IMG/VR virus record: IMGVR_UViG_3300030104_005811
Span: 1 to 38,946 of that record
Direction: 5' to 3' (one strand)
Length of the DNA stretch: 38,946 nucleotides
Origin: a virus
Below are positions 16,052 through 22,578 of the stretch, one piece after another. Numbering within the stretch: position 1 is the stretch's first letter; each line of letters opens with the position of its first letter. The notes beneath the pieces are model-generated. The model did no database searches, had not been told where the DNA came from, and was given only the letters and a program-made list of their open reading frames with translations. A program made the translations under genes and the position numbers.

Positions 16052-16242
16052 GGACGGGAAATCCACATTAATAAAAAAATCAAAATTTTATAAACAATTA
16101 GGAGTTCTTCCTAATACATTCTCCTTTATAGGAGTCTGTTGCTTAGGTTGCAAATAGGGGGCTGAAAATCCATCCCGTCCAAGTTTGGAATCAACCCCCT
16201 GCAACCGCTCATAATCTCCGCTTAAATTTAAAAATATTTTCT
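16052..16242. ncRNA. Candidate structured RNA in the lysogeny control gap
   Basis: The gap 15923-16329 has no gene but dense base-pairing potential: GGTTGCA+GGGGG (16146-16161) with CCCCC+TGCAACC (16195-16206), a 12-bp stem with a 4-base bulge; GGACGGG (16052-16058) with CCCGTCC (16174-16180); TTAGGA/TCCTAA near 16098-16114; and CTCC/GGAG near 16120-16134. These are GC-rich islands in AT-rich DNA. It could be the leader of the regulator (plus strand) or a separate minus-strand RNA starting near 16242 and running toward the integrase. The strand is undecided. Confidence 0.45.
16135..16144 (-). repeat. AAGCAACAGA motif, copy 1
   Basis: Reads TAAGCAACAGACTCC on the minus strand, directly after the 3' arm of the 12-bp stem in the control-gap RNA. 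Confidence 0.6.
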
Positions 16243-16248
16243 CTTTAA

Positions 16249-16278
16249 ATTATAGCTATTATATAAAAAAAATTGTAA
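16249..16278 (-). promoter_or_regulatory. Possible leftward promoter facing the integrase
   Basis: On the minus strand, -35-like TTACAA (16278-16273), an 18-base spacer and -10 TATAAT (16254-16249) would start an RNA near 16242. The -35 lies inside the AATTGTAATT repeat. Confidence 0.4.
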
Positions 16279-16329
16279 TTTATTTCCCGTTTTTGTGAAA
16301 TACTATATCATTTTTCTTAGGAGGTAAAG

Positions 16330-17043
16330 ATGAACAATGTTCTTATTTTGCAATGGCTAAGGAATACAAACATTCCTCTATCTGTTATTGCAAGAAAAAC
16401 TAAAATAACCAGAAAATCGTTACATAATTGGCGTAATGGATCTAATCCATCTCACAGATCACTTTTGAAATTAACTGAATTTTACAATAGTTCTGTTAGT
16501 GTAGAAAACGAATCAAATAAATTACAATTAGGAAATGACGGAAATATAGATAAAGATTATGTTCTTAAACTTCAACAAGAAAAAATTGAAGCTTTAGAAA
16601 AAGAATCTGCTAAAATAAACGCTGAATCATTAATGTGGGATTCTGTTCCATACGATTTTGAACATAAACTTCAAATTAAATGGCACATTTCAAACCCTTT
16701 TAAACTGCAAAGAGCTTATATTGAATTAAATAATGTTAAATTATGTTCAAAAAAACTTGGTTATACGGAAGAAGAATTACAGGAGTTTTATCAACCGCAT
16801 AAATTTTATTTAATGAATGAACATCCTGTAGATAATATTTTATCAGAAAAAAGTAAATCTGAATTAAAAGAAACGACAAAAAAAACTTATGGAATTGTTA
16901 ATAAATTAAGAATGCTAGGTTCAAAGCATTTTATACCTATGTCTCTTTCATTTAAACATAAAAAAGGTCATAGTGTACCAGCATCTTCTTTTATTAGAGT
17001 TAATTCAAATTTAATTGTTGAAGCTAAAACTAAGTTTATTTAA
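16330..17043 (+). CDS. HTH transcription regulator with PAS-like C-terminal domain, 237 aa
   Basis: Probable repressor/regulator of the lysogeny region. Residues 5-50 contain a Cro/CI-type helix-turn-helix (PLSVIARKTKITRKSLHNW). Residues 75-100 look like a short coiled-coil linker. Residues 105-230 resemble a PAS fold: a hydrophobic start (KWHISNPF), the PAS-like run KLGYTEEEL (142-150), HPVDNI where PAS domains often have HPDD, and a closing strand FKHKKGHSVPAS like the usual RRKDG. CI-type repressors normally end in a LexA-like peptidase domain, which is absent. A perfect AGGAGGT precedes ATG 16330. The gene converges on the resolvase gene with an 8-base overlap of 3' ends. The PAS call rests on motif likeness only. 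Confidence 0.75.
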   Translation: MNNVLILQWLRNTNIPLSVIARKTKITRKSLHNWRNGSNPSHRSLLKLTEFYNSSVSVENESNKLQLGNDGNIDKDYVLKLQQEKIEALEKESAKINAESLMWDSVPYDFEHKLQIKWHISNPFKLQRAYIELNNVKLCSKKLGYTEEELQEFYQPHKFYLMNEHPVDNILSEKSKSELKETTKKTYGIVNKLRMLGSKHFIPMSLSFKHKKGHSVPASSFIRVNSNLIVEAKTKFI

Positions 17044-17332
17044 TTAATTTTAAATACTCATCAAAGGGGATAACCGCATAAGGGATTCCCCTATCTTCTT
17101 TAATAACTTGAATATCTACATGTTCGCTTGGAATAATCCAATTGGCTATTCTTTTTCTAACTTTAGCTTGAATTTTAATTTTGTCATCTAAGAGAACATC
17201 TACTTCTTCATGACAACCTAATGCCATTCCATTGCTTCCATAGGCTCTTTTTGCTTTAATGCCTTCATCTTTAGCTATATTGACAATAAGTCTTTCAAAA
17301 CGATTGCCTTTTTGTTTACTTGGATGCGCCAT
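17036..17332 (-). CDS. Hjc-type Holliday junction resolvase, 98 aa
   Basis: Expected to cut branched DNA made during phage replication and recombination. It has the archaeal-type resolvase plan of the PD-(D/E)XK fold: QKGNRFERLIVNIA with E13, then GSNG (32-35), then HEEVDVLL with D45, then IQAK with Q55 and K57, where Q replaces the common E. The length of 98 aa fits phage members. It starts inside the end of the upstream 56-aa ORF and is the last gene of the minus-strand early block. Its 3' end overlaps the convergent regulator by 8 bases. Confidence 0.75.
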   Translation of the reverse strand: MAHPSKQKGNRFERLIVNIAKDEGIKAKRAYGSNGMALGCHEEVDVLLDDKIKIQAKVRKRIANWIIPSEHVDIQVIKEDRGIPYAVIPFDEYLKLIK

Positions 17333-17486
17333 TATGTAATTCCTTTATAATTTGAACAAGTTTGTTAAATTTTAAATTAATGTACCATCTTAATAAATAA
17401 TGATATATGATAAATAAACTTGCTATATATACAACTGTAAATACATCAAATCCATTTTCAGATAACGATTGTAACCAATATTTCAT
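17316..17486 (-). CDS. Small single-span membrane protein, 56 aa
   Basis: ATG at 17486 is preceded by a perfect AGGAGG five bases away. The product has a hydrophobic segment VFTVVYIASLFIIYHYLL (about residues 15-32) followed by basic residues, so it probably spans the inner membrane once. It overlaps the start of the resolvase gene by 17 bases. Function is unknown; small early membrane proteins in phages often act on the host or in exclusion. Confidence 0.65.
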   Translation of the reverse strand: MKYWLQSLSENGFDVFTVVYIASLFIIYHYLLRWYINLKFNKLVQIIKELHNGASK

Positions 17487-17497
17487 TTAATCCTCCT

Positions 17498-17695
17498 TTA
17501 GCATTCAGGATCGTTCTGAATTCCTTTATTTTTTAGTTTTAATAATGCAGTTGCAAGATAAACACAAGCGTCTAGCATTTCTTCTAAAGCTTCTTTTTCC
17601 CAATTTCTTCCATCATAAGGATCTATTTCATCTGCGTATTCTTTTTTACCCTTTTCAATTCTTTCTTCAATTAATTTTATTATTTTTTCATTCAT
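17498..17695 (-). CDS. Small MazG-like protein, 65 aa
   Basis: An acidic helical protein with GRNWEKEALEEMLDACVYLA (29-48), which resembles the E-x2-E-x2-D metal-binding helix of all-alpha nucleotide pyrophosphohydrolases (MazG/dUTPase type). It is shorter than most active members, so it may be a minimal or partner form. ATG 17695 overlaps the stop of the upstream gene (ATGA). If active it would cleave nucleoside triphosphates to monophosphates and tune the nucleotide pool. The family call is tentative. Confidence 0.5.
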   Translation of the reverse strand: MNEKIIKLIEERIEKGKKEYADEIDPYDGRNWEKEALEEMLDACVYLATALLKLKNKGIQNDPEC

Positions 17696-17916
17696 GGTAT
17701 GATTTTTCCTTCAAATATATTTAATAAAGTTCCCATATTGGATTTTGATTTATTTGATTCACCTTCTTTTTTTATAAAGTATTTACAACCTTTGTCTACT
17801 ATGTGAGGTGGAATGTCTTTAGACTTTTGACCTTTATTTATAAAGTAGGTACATTCTCCTAAAAAACTATTTTCAGGTATATTTTGATATTGACAAGTCC
17901 AACATTCTTTATTCAC
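17692..17916 (-). CDS. Cys-rich, probably zinc-binding small protein, 74 aa
   Basis: The start is placed at GTG 17916, six bases after GGGGGAG, rather than the in-frame ATG at 17931 that has no ribosome site. The product has KECWTC near the N-terminus and further cysteines in GECTYF and KGCKYF, four in all, fitting one zinc site. Start codon and ribosome site are both inside a strong stem (17916-17960), so translation is probably gated by structure. It is coupled to the next gene by ATGA. Function unknown. Confidence 0.6.
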   Translation of the reverse strand: MNKECWTCQYQNIPENSFLGECTYFINKGQKSKDIPPHIVDKGCKYFIKKEGESNKSKSNMGTLLNIFEGKIIP

Positions 17917-17960
17917 AGACAGCTCCCCCATAAAAAGGAGGACAAGAGGGGAACTGCCTG
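17916..17960 (-). promoter_or_regulatory. Leader hairpin that sequesters a ribosome site and GTG start
   Basis: Minus-strand arms CAGGCAGTTCCCC (17960-17948) and GGGGGAGCTGTCTG (17929-17916) pair over 13 positions with two G-U pairs and an 18-base loop. The 3' arm contains the ribosome site GGGGGAG and the G of the GTG start codon. It lies 7 bases after the helicase stop. Confidence 0.6.
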
Positions 17961-17967
17961 TAATAAA

Positions 17968-19389
17968 TTAATCAAACGAAACTGCTTCCTGTTTTGGAGA
18001 AAACTTTTTAATTACCGCTTTTAATTCAGCTTCGCTATCCACATGTATCATGTTGCTATTATCTCTTAATTCAGAAATGTTTTCATGGTAAAGCACTTTA
18101 TCGTGATCTACTCCAATTGTAAACATTCCACAAGAACCATAACGTACTTTAGCAGCAATGATCTGTGTTTTCAATTTCCCATATTGAGATGCATCCCAAT
18201 TCACTTTATAGTCATAATGTATAAAAAGTACATTTTCAGCAGTTTGTTCAATAGAAGAACCTTCTGCTAAATCTGACATTTTTGGAATAGGATCTATTCT
18301 GCGTTCAATATCACGATTAAGCTGACTTAAAAGAATAGGGATGATTTTATACTTTTTAGCCAACCATTTATATTCTTGCATTACTGCTTCAATTTCAAAT
18401 CGTCTATCTGTTTTTCCAGGAACTTTAATTAACTGAATAAAATCATCTACAACCACATCAGGTCTAAGTCTTGAAATTATTGAAATAGTCTCAGGTAGAT
18501 TATTTACATCATCATACATAATGAGATTTTTCTTATATTTTTCAATAATAGACTTTGCTGAATCTTTTAATTCTTTTGCAGATGAATCTGTTAAATTTGC
18601 AGTTCTAACTTGATGATAGGATAACTTGCCACTATCTAACACCATTAGCTTTTTTAACATTTCTTCATTAGTCATTTCTCTGTTTAAAACCAGTACTCTG
18701 TAATCTTGGTCCAGTAGTTTTTTTACAAGATTAATACTAAAAGTAGTTTTACCATGACCAGGTCTTCCTGCAATTACAGTTATTTCACCTCTAGTCATTC
18801 CACCTGCCATACTGTCTAAAGTTCTAAAGCCAAATTTGACCATATTTTTAATACTACCTATGGTTTGAATTGTGCTTTTTGCCAACTCTTTTAGATCAAA
18901 GTCTTTAACTGGTTTTGTGTCCATAACTTCTTCATTTAAATCACGAACTTTTTCAATTAAATCCATAAATCCAAATGTATCATCATAGGCGATTCTTTGA
19001 ATTTTATAGGTTTGTTTTATGATTTGTCTATGAAGATATTTTTGATAAACTATTTTTGAATGTTCTTCTACATTTCCTGTAGTTGCAATATTATCAAACA
19101 ACCCTGTAAGCCAATATGCACTAATATCTTCTTTTTTATCTTTTTGCACTCTTGCCATAATTGTAACTGCATCTGCTTTAACTCCATCTTTGATTAAGCT
19201 TTGTATTATAGCGTAAACGCTTCGATGTTTTTTATAATAGAATGGAGAAGGATCAGGAATATGTCTGACTACTTTGTCATAAGCATTGTTATCTAATAAT
19301 ATACAACCAAGTACAGATTCTTCAGCATCTTTAGATTGCGGTTGCATTCTAATATTTTTATCATCTGTTCTTAGATATTGTTTTTTCAT
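17968..19389 (-). CDS. dnaB: Replicative DNA helicase, DnaB type, 473 aa
   Basis: Hexameric 5'-3' helicase that unwinds DNA at the fork. The N-terminal domain starts with the typical QPQSKDAEESVLGCILLD (16-33). The RecA-like domain has Walker A GRPGHGKT (208-215), NREM (236-239), Walker B VVVDD (312-316), SQLNRD (355-360) and SDLAEGSSIEQTAENVLF (372-389), the DnaB SDL-R-S-G-x-IEQ region. Length is normal for phage DnaB. No primase or loader gene is recognised nearby, so host DnaG and a phage or host loader are probably used. It follows the 80-aa gene by three bases. Confidence 0.93.
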   Translation of the reverse strand: MKKQYLRTDDKNIRMQPQSKDAEESVLGCILLDNNAYDKVVRHIPDPSPFYYKKHRSVYAIIQSLIKDGVKADAVTIMARVQKDKKEDISAYWLTGLFDNIATTGNVEEHSKIVYQKYLHRQIIKQTYKIQRIAYDDTFGFMDLIEKVRDLNEEVMDTKPVKDFDLKELAKSTIQTIGSIKNMVKFGFRTLDSMAGGMTRGEITVIAGRPGHGKTTFSINLVKKLLDQDYRVLVLNREMTNEEMLKKLMVLDSGKLSYHQVRTANLTDSSAKELKDSAKSIIEKYKKNLIMYDDVNNLPETISIISRLRPDVVVDDFIQLIKVPGKTDRRFEIEAVMQEYKWLAKKYKIIPILLSQLNRDIERRIDPIPKMSDLAEGSSIEQTAENVLFIHYDYKVNWDASQYGKLKTQIIAAKVRYGSCGMFTIGVDHDKVLYHENISELRDNSNMIHVDSEAELKAVIKKFSPKQEAVSFD

Positions 19390-19392
19390 TAT

Positions 19393-19635
19393 TTAATCTT
19401 CACAAACATCACAAGCTTCTTCAAGGACAGGAATACATTTTGATTTTTGTCCATTTTGTATTTCCTTTAAAGCTTGCAATAAAGATTCTGTTTTAGGTGC
19501 GCTATCGTAGTTTCTATTTTGAAAATCAGTTACTACTTCTACCAAAACATTTGTTTCTTCTGGTTCTAATGATAGAATAAAAGGGTTTGTATCGATAAGC
19601 CCCTTTAATTCATTGTGATCTTTAATAAGTTTCAA
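19393..19635 (-). CDS. Small acidic protein with C-terminal cysteines, 80 aa
   Basis: Starts at TTG 19635, six bases after AAGGAG, a strong site that makes the rare start credible. The product is acidic and helical and ends in CIPVLEEACDVCED, with three cysteines near the end. No family is recognised. It is the first gene after a structured leader and lies directly before the helicase, so a helper role for the helicase is possible but unsupported by motif. Confidence 0.6.
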   Translation of the reverse strand: MKLIKDHNELKGLIDTNPFILSLEPEETNVLVEVVTDFQNRNYDSAPKTESLLQALKEIQNGQKSKCIPVLEEACDVCED

Positions 19636-19649
19636 TGTGTTCTCCTTTT

Positions 19650-19789
19650 ATCAAAAGGGATTCTCAGGTCAGCCAAACCGTTTTATTTATTTGTCATTCT
19701 CTTTCTAAAATTCTTTCATTGAATCTCTATTTTTCTAAGAATAATTCTATTGTCGAACAAAGAGAGAATTCCAAGAGAATCCCTTTGAT
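19650..19789 (-). promoter_or_regulatory. Structured leader before the 80-aa gene and helicase
   Basis: ATCAAAAGGGATTCTC (19650-19665) and GAGAATCCCTTTGAT (19775-19789) pair over 15 positions with one bulged A, enclosing about 110 bases. On the minus-strand transcript the 3' arm ends just before the ribosome site AAGGAG. The gap 19636-19861 holds no gene, only this stem, a second hairpin and a copy of the AAGCAACAGA motif. Confidence 0.55.
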
Positions 19790-19807
19790 ATTTTTATTGT
19801 ATTGTTA

Positions 19808-19817
19808 TCTGTTGCTT
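19808..19817 (-). repeat. AAGCAACAGA motif, copy 2
   Basis: Reads TAAGCAACAGATAAC on the minus strand, five bases after the hairpin at 19823-19841. Confidence 0.6.
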
Positions 19818-19822
19818 AAGAT

Positions 19823-19841
19823 GGGAATCCGTCCTATTCCC
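19823..19841 (-). terminator. GGGAAT/ATTCCC hairpin after the DUF932 gene
   Basis: A 6-bp GC-containing stem with a 7-base loop, 20 bases after the DUF932 stop on the minus strand. No U-run follows, so it may be an RNA processing or stability element rather than a true terminator. Confidence 0.4.
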
Positions 19842-19861
19842 GATTTAGGCGTGAGGGTAAT

Positions 19862-20791
19862 TTAAGCTGAAAGTAGTTCAAAGGCACGATGTTTAATCGC
19901 TTGCCCTCTGCCGACTTCTGCCCAACCACGCTCTTGTTGTTTTTCGCTTGCATCGTGATCTACTAAATGAGTTACCGCATTAAATGCTGTATATTTATTA
20001 TCTGATCCAAATTGCTGTGCATACTTATTGTAAGTAATGTTGTAATTCCAAAGCAAGCCTTCTAATCGTTTACCGTATTTACTATTTCCATTTAACTTTA
20101 AACCAAAAGCTTTCATAAAGAATTTTTGATTATCTTCTGGTCGCCATACTTGGTTTTTCATTTTTTCAATTTCAAACATATAGTCTTTCATAGTAGCCGA
20201 TGCAGATACAATGGAATCTTCCATAACTTCCCAATTTATTTCAGAGCTTTTTAAATGTTTGCCTTGAAATAATGCATTTCCATCTTTTAGGTCTTTTAAT
20301 GCCATTGTGTATGTATTTGAACAAACAATACGAACAATGGTAAGTCCAAATAACCACGGAGTACGCTTATCATGACCGTTAATCATAGTAATATAACCTT
20401 TATGGGTATCGCTTACTTTTGTTCCTGTATTGCCTATAATTTGCCCTGTTAAAGCTTCTGTTTCAATCCCTTCATTTTTTAATTGAACCGATAATCTACC
20501 GCCACCATTGTATTCTTTTTTAATAGGGTTTTTACTTCCTATTTCAAGATAAGAATTGACTATTCTTTCAAATCTTCTATTGTAAAATGGTTGATAGCGT
20601 TTTGAAACAATAGATAAACAACGATCATTGTCATTACGGACCAATGCATATCGTTCATCAATTTTATTATCTACTTGTTGATTAAGAAGAACAGGACTTT
20701 TGTAATAAAGATCTCGTTTTTCTACATCCCAACCAAAACTAAAATTTTGGGGATCTTCTTTTTGCGGTTGCTTTGAATTTAAGTTTGTCAT
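19862..20791 (-). CDS. DUF932-family phage protein, 309 aa
   Basis: The core around residues 45-85 (DERYALVRNDNDRCLSIVSKRYQPFYNRRFERIV) has the DUF932 pattern of an R-x-D-N run, a V-S-x-x-Y-x-P run and an N-x-x-F-like run. Such proteins are common in phage and plasmid replication or early regions, but their activity is not established. The first 53 bases overlap the end of the upstream zinc-ribbon gene in another frame, and AAGGAA lies about ten bases before ATG 20791. It is downstream of the SSB/annealing genes, so a role in DNA metabolism is an inference. Confidence 0.75.
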   Translation of the reverse strand: MTNLNSKQPQKEDPQNFSFGWDVEKRDLYYKSPVLLNQQVDNKIDERYALVRNDNDRCLSIVSKRYQPFYNRRFERIVNSYLEIGSKNPIKKEYNGGGRLSVQLKNEGIETEALTGQIIGNTGTKVSDTHKGYITMINGHDKRTPWLFGLTIVRIVCSNTYTMALKDLKDGNALFQGKHLKSSEINWEVMEDSIVSASATMKDYMFEIEKMKNQVWRPEDNQKFFMKAFGLKLNGNSKYGKRLEGLLWNYNITYNKYAQQFGSDNKYTAFNAVTHLVDHDASEKQQERGWAEVGRGQAIKHRAFELLSA

Positions 20792-21203
20792 TTGTTTTTA
20801 TTTCCTTTTTTGGTTTTTTTGGTTCTGTTAGATTAGGAGGATTGTGTCCTCTCATCATTTGTTCAGCTTTTAATTGAGCAACTTCAGTTTCTTGGTTGCC
20901 TTTTGCGATTGCAATAAAATATTGCAAACCTTTTCCTTTTTTACCGTATTGATAACTGTTCCATAATTGAATAGTTCTACGGATTGTATCGTGATTAATT
21001 GGAGACAATCCATACATGAATCTGTATTTATATTCAATAGGGATTTGTCCACTATACGATACCTTATTTACTTCTTTTATAATCTCCTTTAAGTGTTTTT
21101 GTATTCCTTTTGGAAACTTATTAAATAGTAGACGAGTTTCTACTAATGCATCTTGTTTATTTGGACTGTATCCACAAGCAGGACATTTATACTTCACGAT
21201 CAC
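20739..21203 (-). CDS. Zinc-ribbon-like early protein, 154 aa
   Basis: Starts at GTG 21203, or less likely GTG 21197; no strong ribosome site is seen. The N-terminus has YKCPACGYSPNK, half of a zinc ribbon, while the second Cys pair is not obvious. The middle (GLSPINHDTIRRTIQLWNSYQYGKKGKGLQYF) has a helix-turn-helix-like flavour, and the tail is very basic (PKKPKKEIKTNDKLKFKATAKRR), which fits nucleic-acid binding. It sits between the structured leader 21270-21340 and DUF932. Function unknown. Confidence 0.6.
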   Translation of the reverse strand: MIVKYKCPACGYSPNKQDALVETRLLFNKFPKGIQKHLKEIIKEVNKVSYSGQIPIEYKYRFMYGLSPINHDTIRRTIQLWNSYQYGKKGKGLQYFIAIAKGNQETEVAQLKAEQMMRGHNPPNLTEPKKPKKEIKTNDKLKFKATAKRRSPKF

Positions 21204-21269
21204 ATCTTGTAATTACAACGTCATTTAGTTTACTTTTATTTTCTTTTTTCATATGTTTTTTTAAGTTTT

Positions 21270-21340
21270 GAGGGGTAGGAAGGTTGTAGTTGTGAGTAAC
21301 CTACTTGCTATGCGAATCAAGGTAGGAATTCCTACCCCTC
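21270..21340 (-). promoter_or_regulatory. Structured leader: perfect 12-bp stem plus nested palindrome
   Basis: GAGGGGTAGGAA (21270-21281) and TTCCTACCCCTC (21329-21340) are perfect complements around 47 bases. The second arm overlaps GGTAGGAATTCCTACC (21321-21336), a perfect 16-bp palindrome, so two alternative folds compete. A further GGTT/AACC pairing (21282-21285, 21298-21301) lies inside. It separates the SSB gene from the zinc-ribbon gene and lacks a U-run. Confidence 0.6.
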
Positions 21341-21358
21341 GAGGTTAGTTAGAGGTAA

Positions 21359-21898
21359 TTAAAAGGGTAAATCGTCGTCTTCAGCTTCTACTGATGCACC
21401 GCCTTTCCATTTTTCAAAGTATTTTACTTTTGCAGTTTGTTTTAGGTTGCCTTCTCTGTCCGTCCAATTATCGGTGTAAGTAGTAACTATAAGTGGTTTT
21501 CCTGAAATATAATCTGAAAAGATTTCTTTTGCTCCTTGCGGCAAAAGTTTAACCATTTTTGTAGATCCATTAATTTCAGCTTCTTCTTCTTCAAGTGGAT
21601 AATCAATAGCTTCTAAAAACTTAAAGAATTTTAAGTTGTCACTTGAATTTGGAGTACTTCCATTAACTGTTTTAGTAATCCATACATCAGACCATATTCT
21701 TCTTCCTCCCAAAGTAGGGTGTTTTTCACCGTTGACTTCAAGAGTAAGTTTAAGTATATCGCATACTGCACCTTTTTTAGTGGCTATATCTTCCTTTGGA
21801 TCATTGTACTCAATGATGTTGGTAAAATATTTTCCATCTGGAAGTGGTGTAAACTCCTTTTTTTCTGTTGCAGTATCTGTATCAAAACGCATTGGCAT
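21359..21898 (-). CDS. Single-stranded DNA-binding protein, DUF669-like, 179 aa
   Basis: Binds single-stranded DNA during replication and recombination. The clearest sign is the acidic tail ending DDDLPF, the tip that bacterial SSBs use to recruit partner proteins. The body (PDGKYFTNIIEYNDPKE, then LKLTLEVNGEKHPTLGGRRIWSDVWIT) has the beta-rich pattern of phage DUF669 proteins. AAGGAG precedes ATG 21898, which overlaps the stop of the annealing protein gene (TAATG). Its neighbours are a Rad52/Erf-like annealing protein and a Cas4-like nuclease, a classic recombination cassette. Confidence 0.8.
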   Translation of the reverse strand: MPMRFDTDTATEKKEFTPLPDGKYFTNIIEYNDPKEDIATKKGAVCDILKLTLEVNGEKHPTLGGRRIWSDVWITKTVNGSTPNSSDNLKFFKFLEAIDYPLEEEEAEINGSTKMVKLLPQGAKEIFSDYISGKPLIVTTYTDNWTDREGNLKQTAKVKYFEKWKGGASVEAEDDDLPF

Positions 21899-22578
21899 TA
21901 TTTATTCTCCTTGTTTGTTTTTTTGTTTGTTGCTTTTGTTTTTAAATGATTCACTTCATCATAAAATGCATTGTAAGCATCTGAATAATTACTTTGGTAG
22001 ACTTCTTCTTTTGCATTTTTCCAAGTAGCCAATCGAGTAATAGGCATACCTAGTTTTTGTGCTTGTTGAATCAGTTCATCATAGCTTTTTTCTTGTTCTT
22101 CGGTCATAAAATCAGTTCTAACTTGCTTTCTGTAAACGTCATCAGATATATTGCATAATCTGTTTATTGCACGCTTAAAAGCATTGGTATTTGCAGAAGC
22201 TACATTTTTATCAAGATCTATTACATTTTCAAGCGTATGAGGTTGATCTCTTTTGTAGGTTATTCTTGCACAGCCTGGAGAAAAGAATGAACGTTGAACG
22301 CCATTATCTTCAATAACAAGCATACATGTTACCAATATCCAATCTTGTGTTAATTCTACAGGTTTTTGACCTGAAGGTATCCAAGACCAATTAGGATAAT
22401 TTTTATTTAACATAGCTCTCATGTATGATTCTTCTACATAATCATAACCGTCAGGTCTTCTTTTTACGAACTGTTTTGGTGTTTTACTGTTAGAGATTGT
22501 TTCTCGTTTTTCTATAATAGCTATTTCATTAGCAGAGCCATTCATAGAAACGATTGAGTCTGTTGCTTTTTTAGGCAA
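21898..22578 (-). CDS. Single-strand annealing protein, Rad52/Erf-like, 226 aa
   Basis: Predicted to pair complementary single strands. The N-terminal half carries VKRRPDGYDYVEESYMRAML and a WSWIPSG run. The centre has FFSPGCARITYKRD and then ASANTNAFKRAINRLCNISDDVYRK (about 135-160), the aligned motif of phage Rad52-like annealers, where the A-x-KRAI-RL helix contacts DNA. Start is TTG 22578 after a strong AGGAGG. It overlaps the upstream nuclease gene by 8 bases and the SSB start by one. The AAGCAACAGA motif occurs inside codons 4-7. Confidence 0.7.
   Translation of the reverse strand: MPKKATDSIVSMNGSANEIAIIEKRETISNSKTPKQFVKRRPDGYDYVEESYMRAMLNKNYPNWSWIPSGQKPVELTQDWILVTCMLVIEDNGVQRSFFSPGCARITYKRDQPHTLENVIDLDKNVASANTNAFKRAINRLCNISDDVYRKQVRTDFMTEEQEKSYDELIQQAQKLGMPITRLATWKNAKEEVYQSNYSDAYNAFYDEVNHLKTKATNKKTNKENK
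22559..22568 (-). repeat. AAGCAACAGA motif, copy 3 (inside a coding start)
   Basis: Reads AAAGCAACAGACTC on the minus strand in the annealing-protein gene, frame AAA-GCA-ACA-GAC. Confidence 0.6.

Larger units (their letters stand above)
16040..16280. promoter_or_regulatory. Candidate operators: AATTGTAATT at 16040-16049 and 16271-16280
   Basis: An exact 10-bp repeat. The left copy covers the predicted start of the rightward promoter, and the right copy covers the -35 of the predicted leftward promoter. Related TTGTAA/TTACAA half-sites lie at 15981-15992 and 16021-16026. Placement on both promoters is what a repressor operator pair would look like. Confidence 0.45.

Noticed and set aside
16052-16206. 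CRISPR array or known riboswitch class
   Set aside because: The repeats are inverted, not regularly spaced direct repeats, and no known aptamer core was recognised.
21187-21252. 21-aa minus-strand ORF before the zinc-ribbon gene
   Set aside because: No ribosome site and very AT-rich; probably chance, though its end overlaps the next start.
21846-21853. CTGTTGCA in the SSB gene as another motif copy
   Set aside because: Only eight bases match; too short to separate from background.
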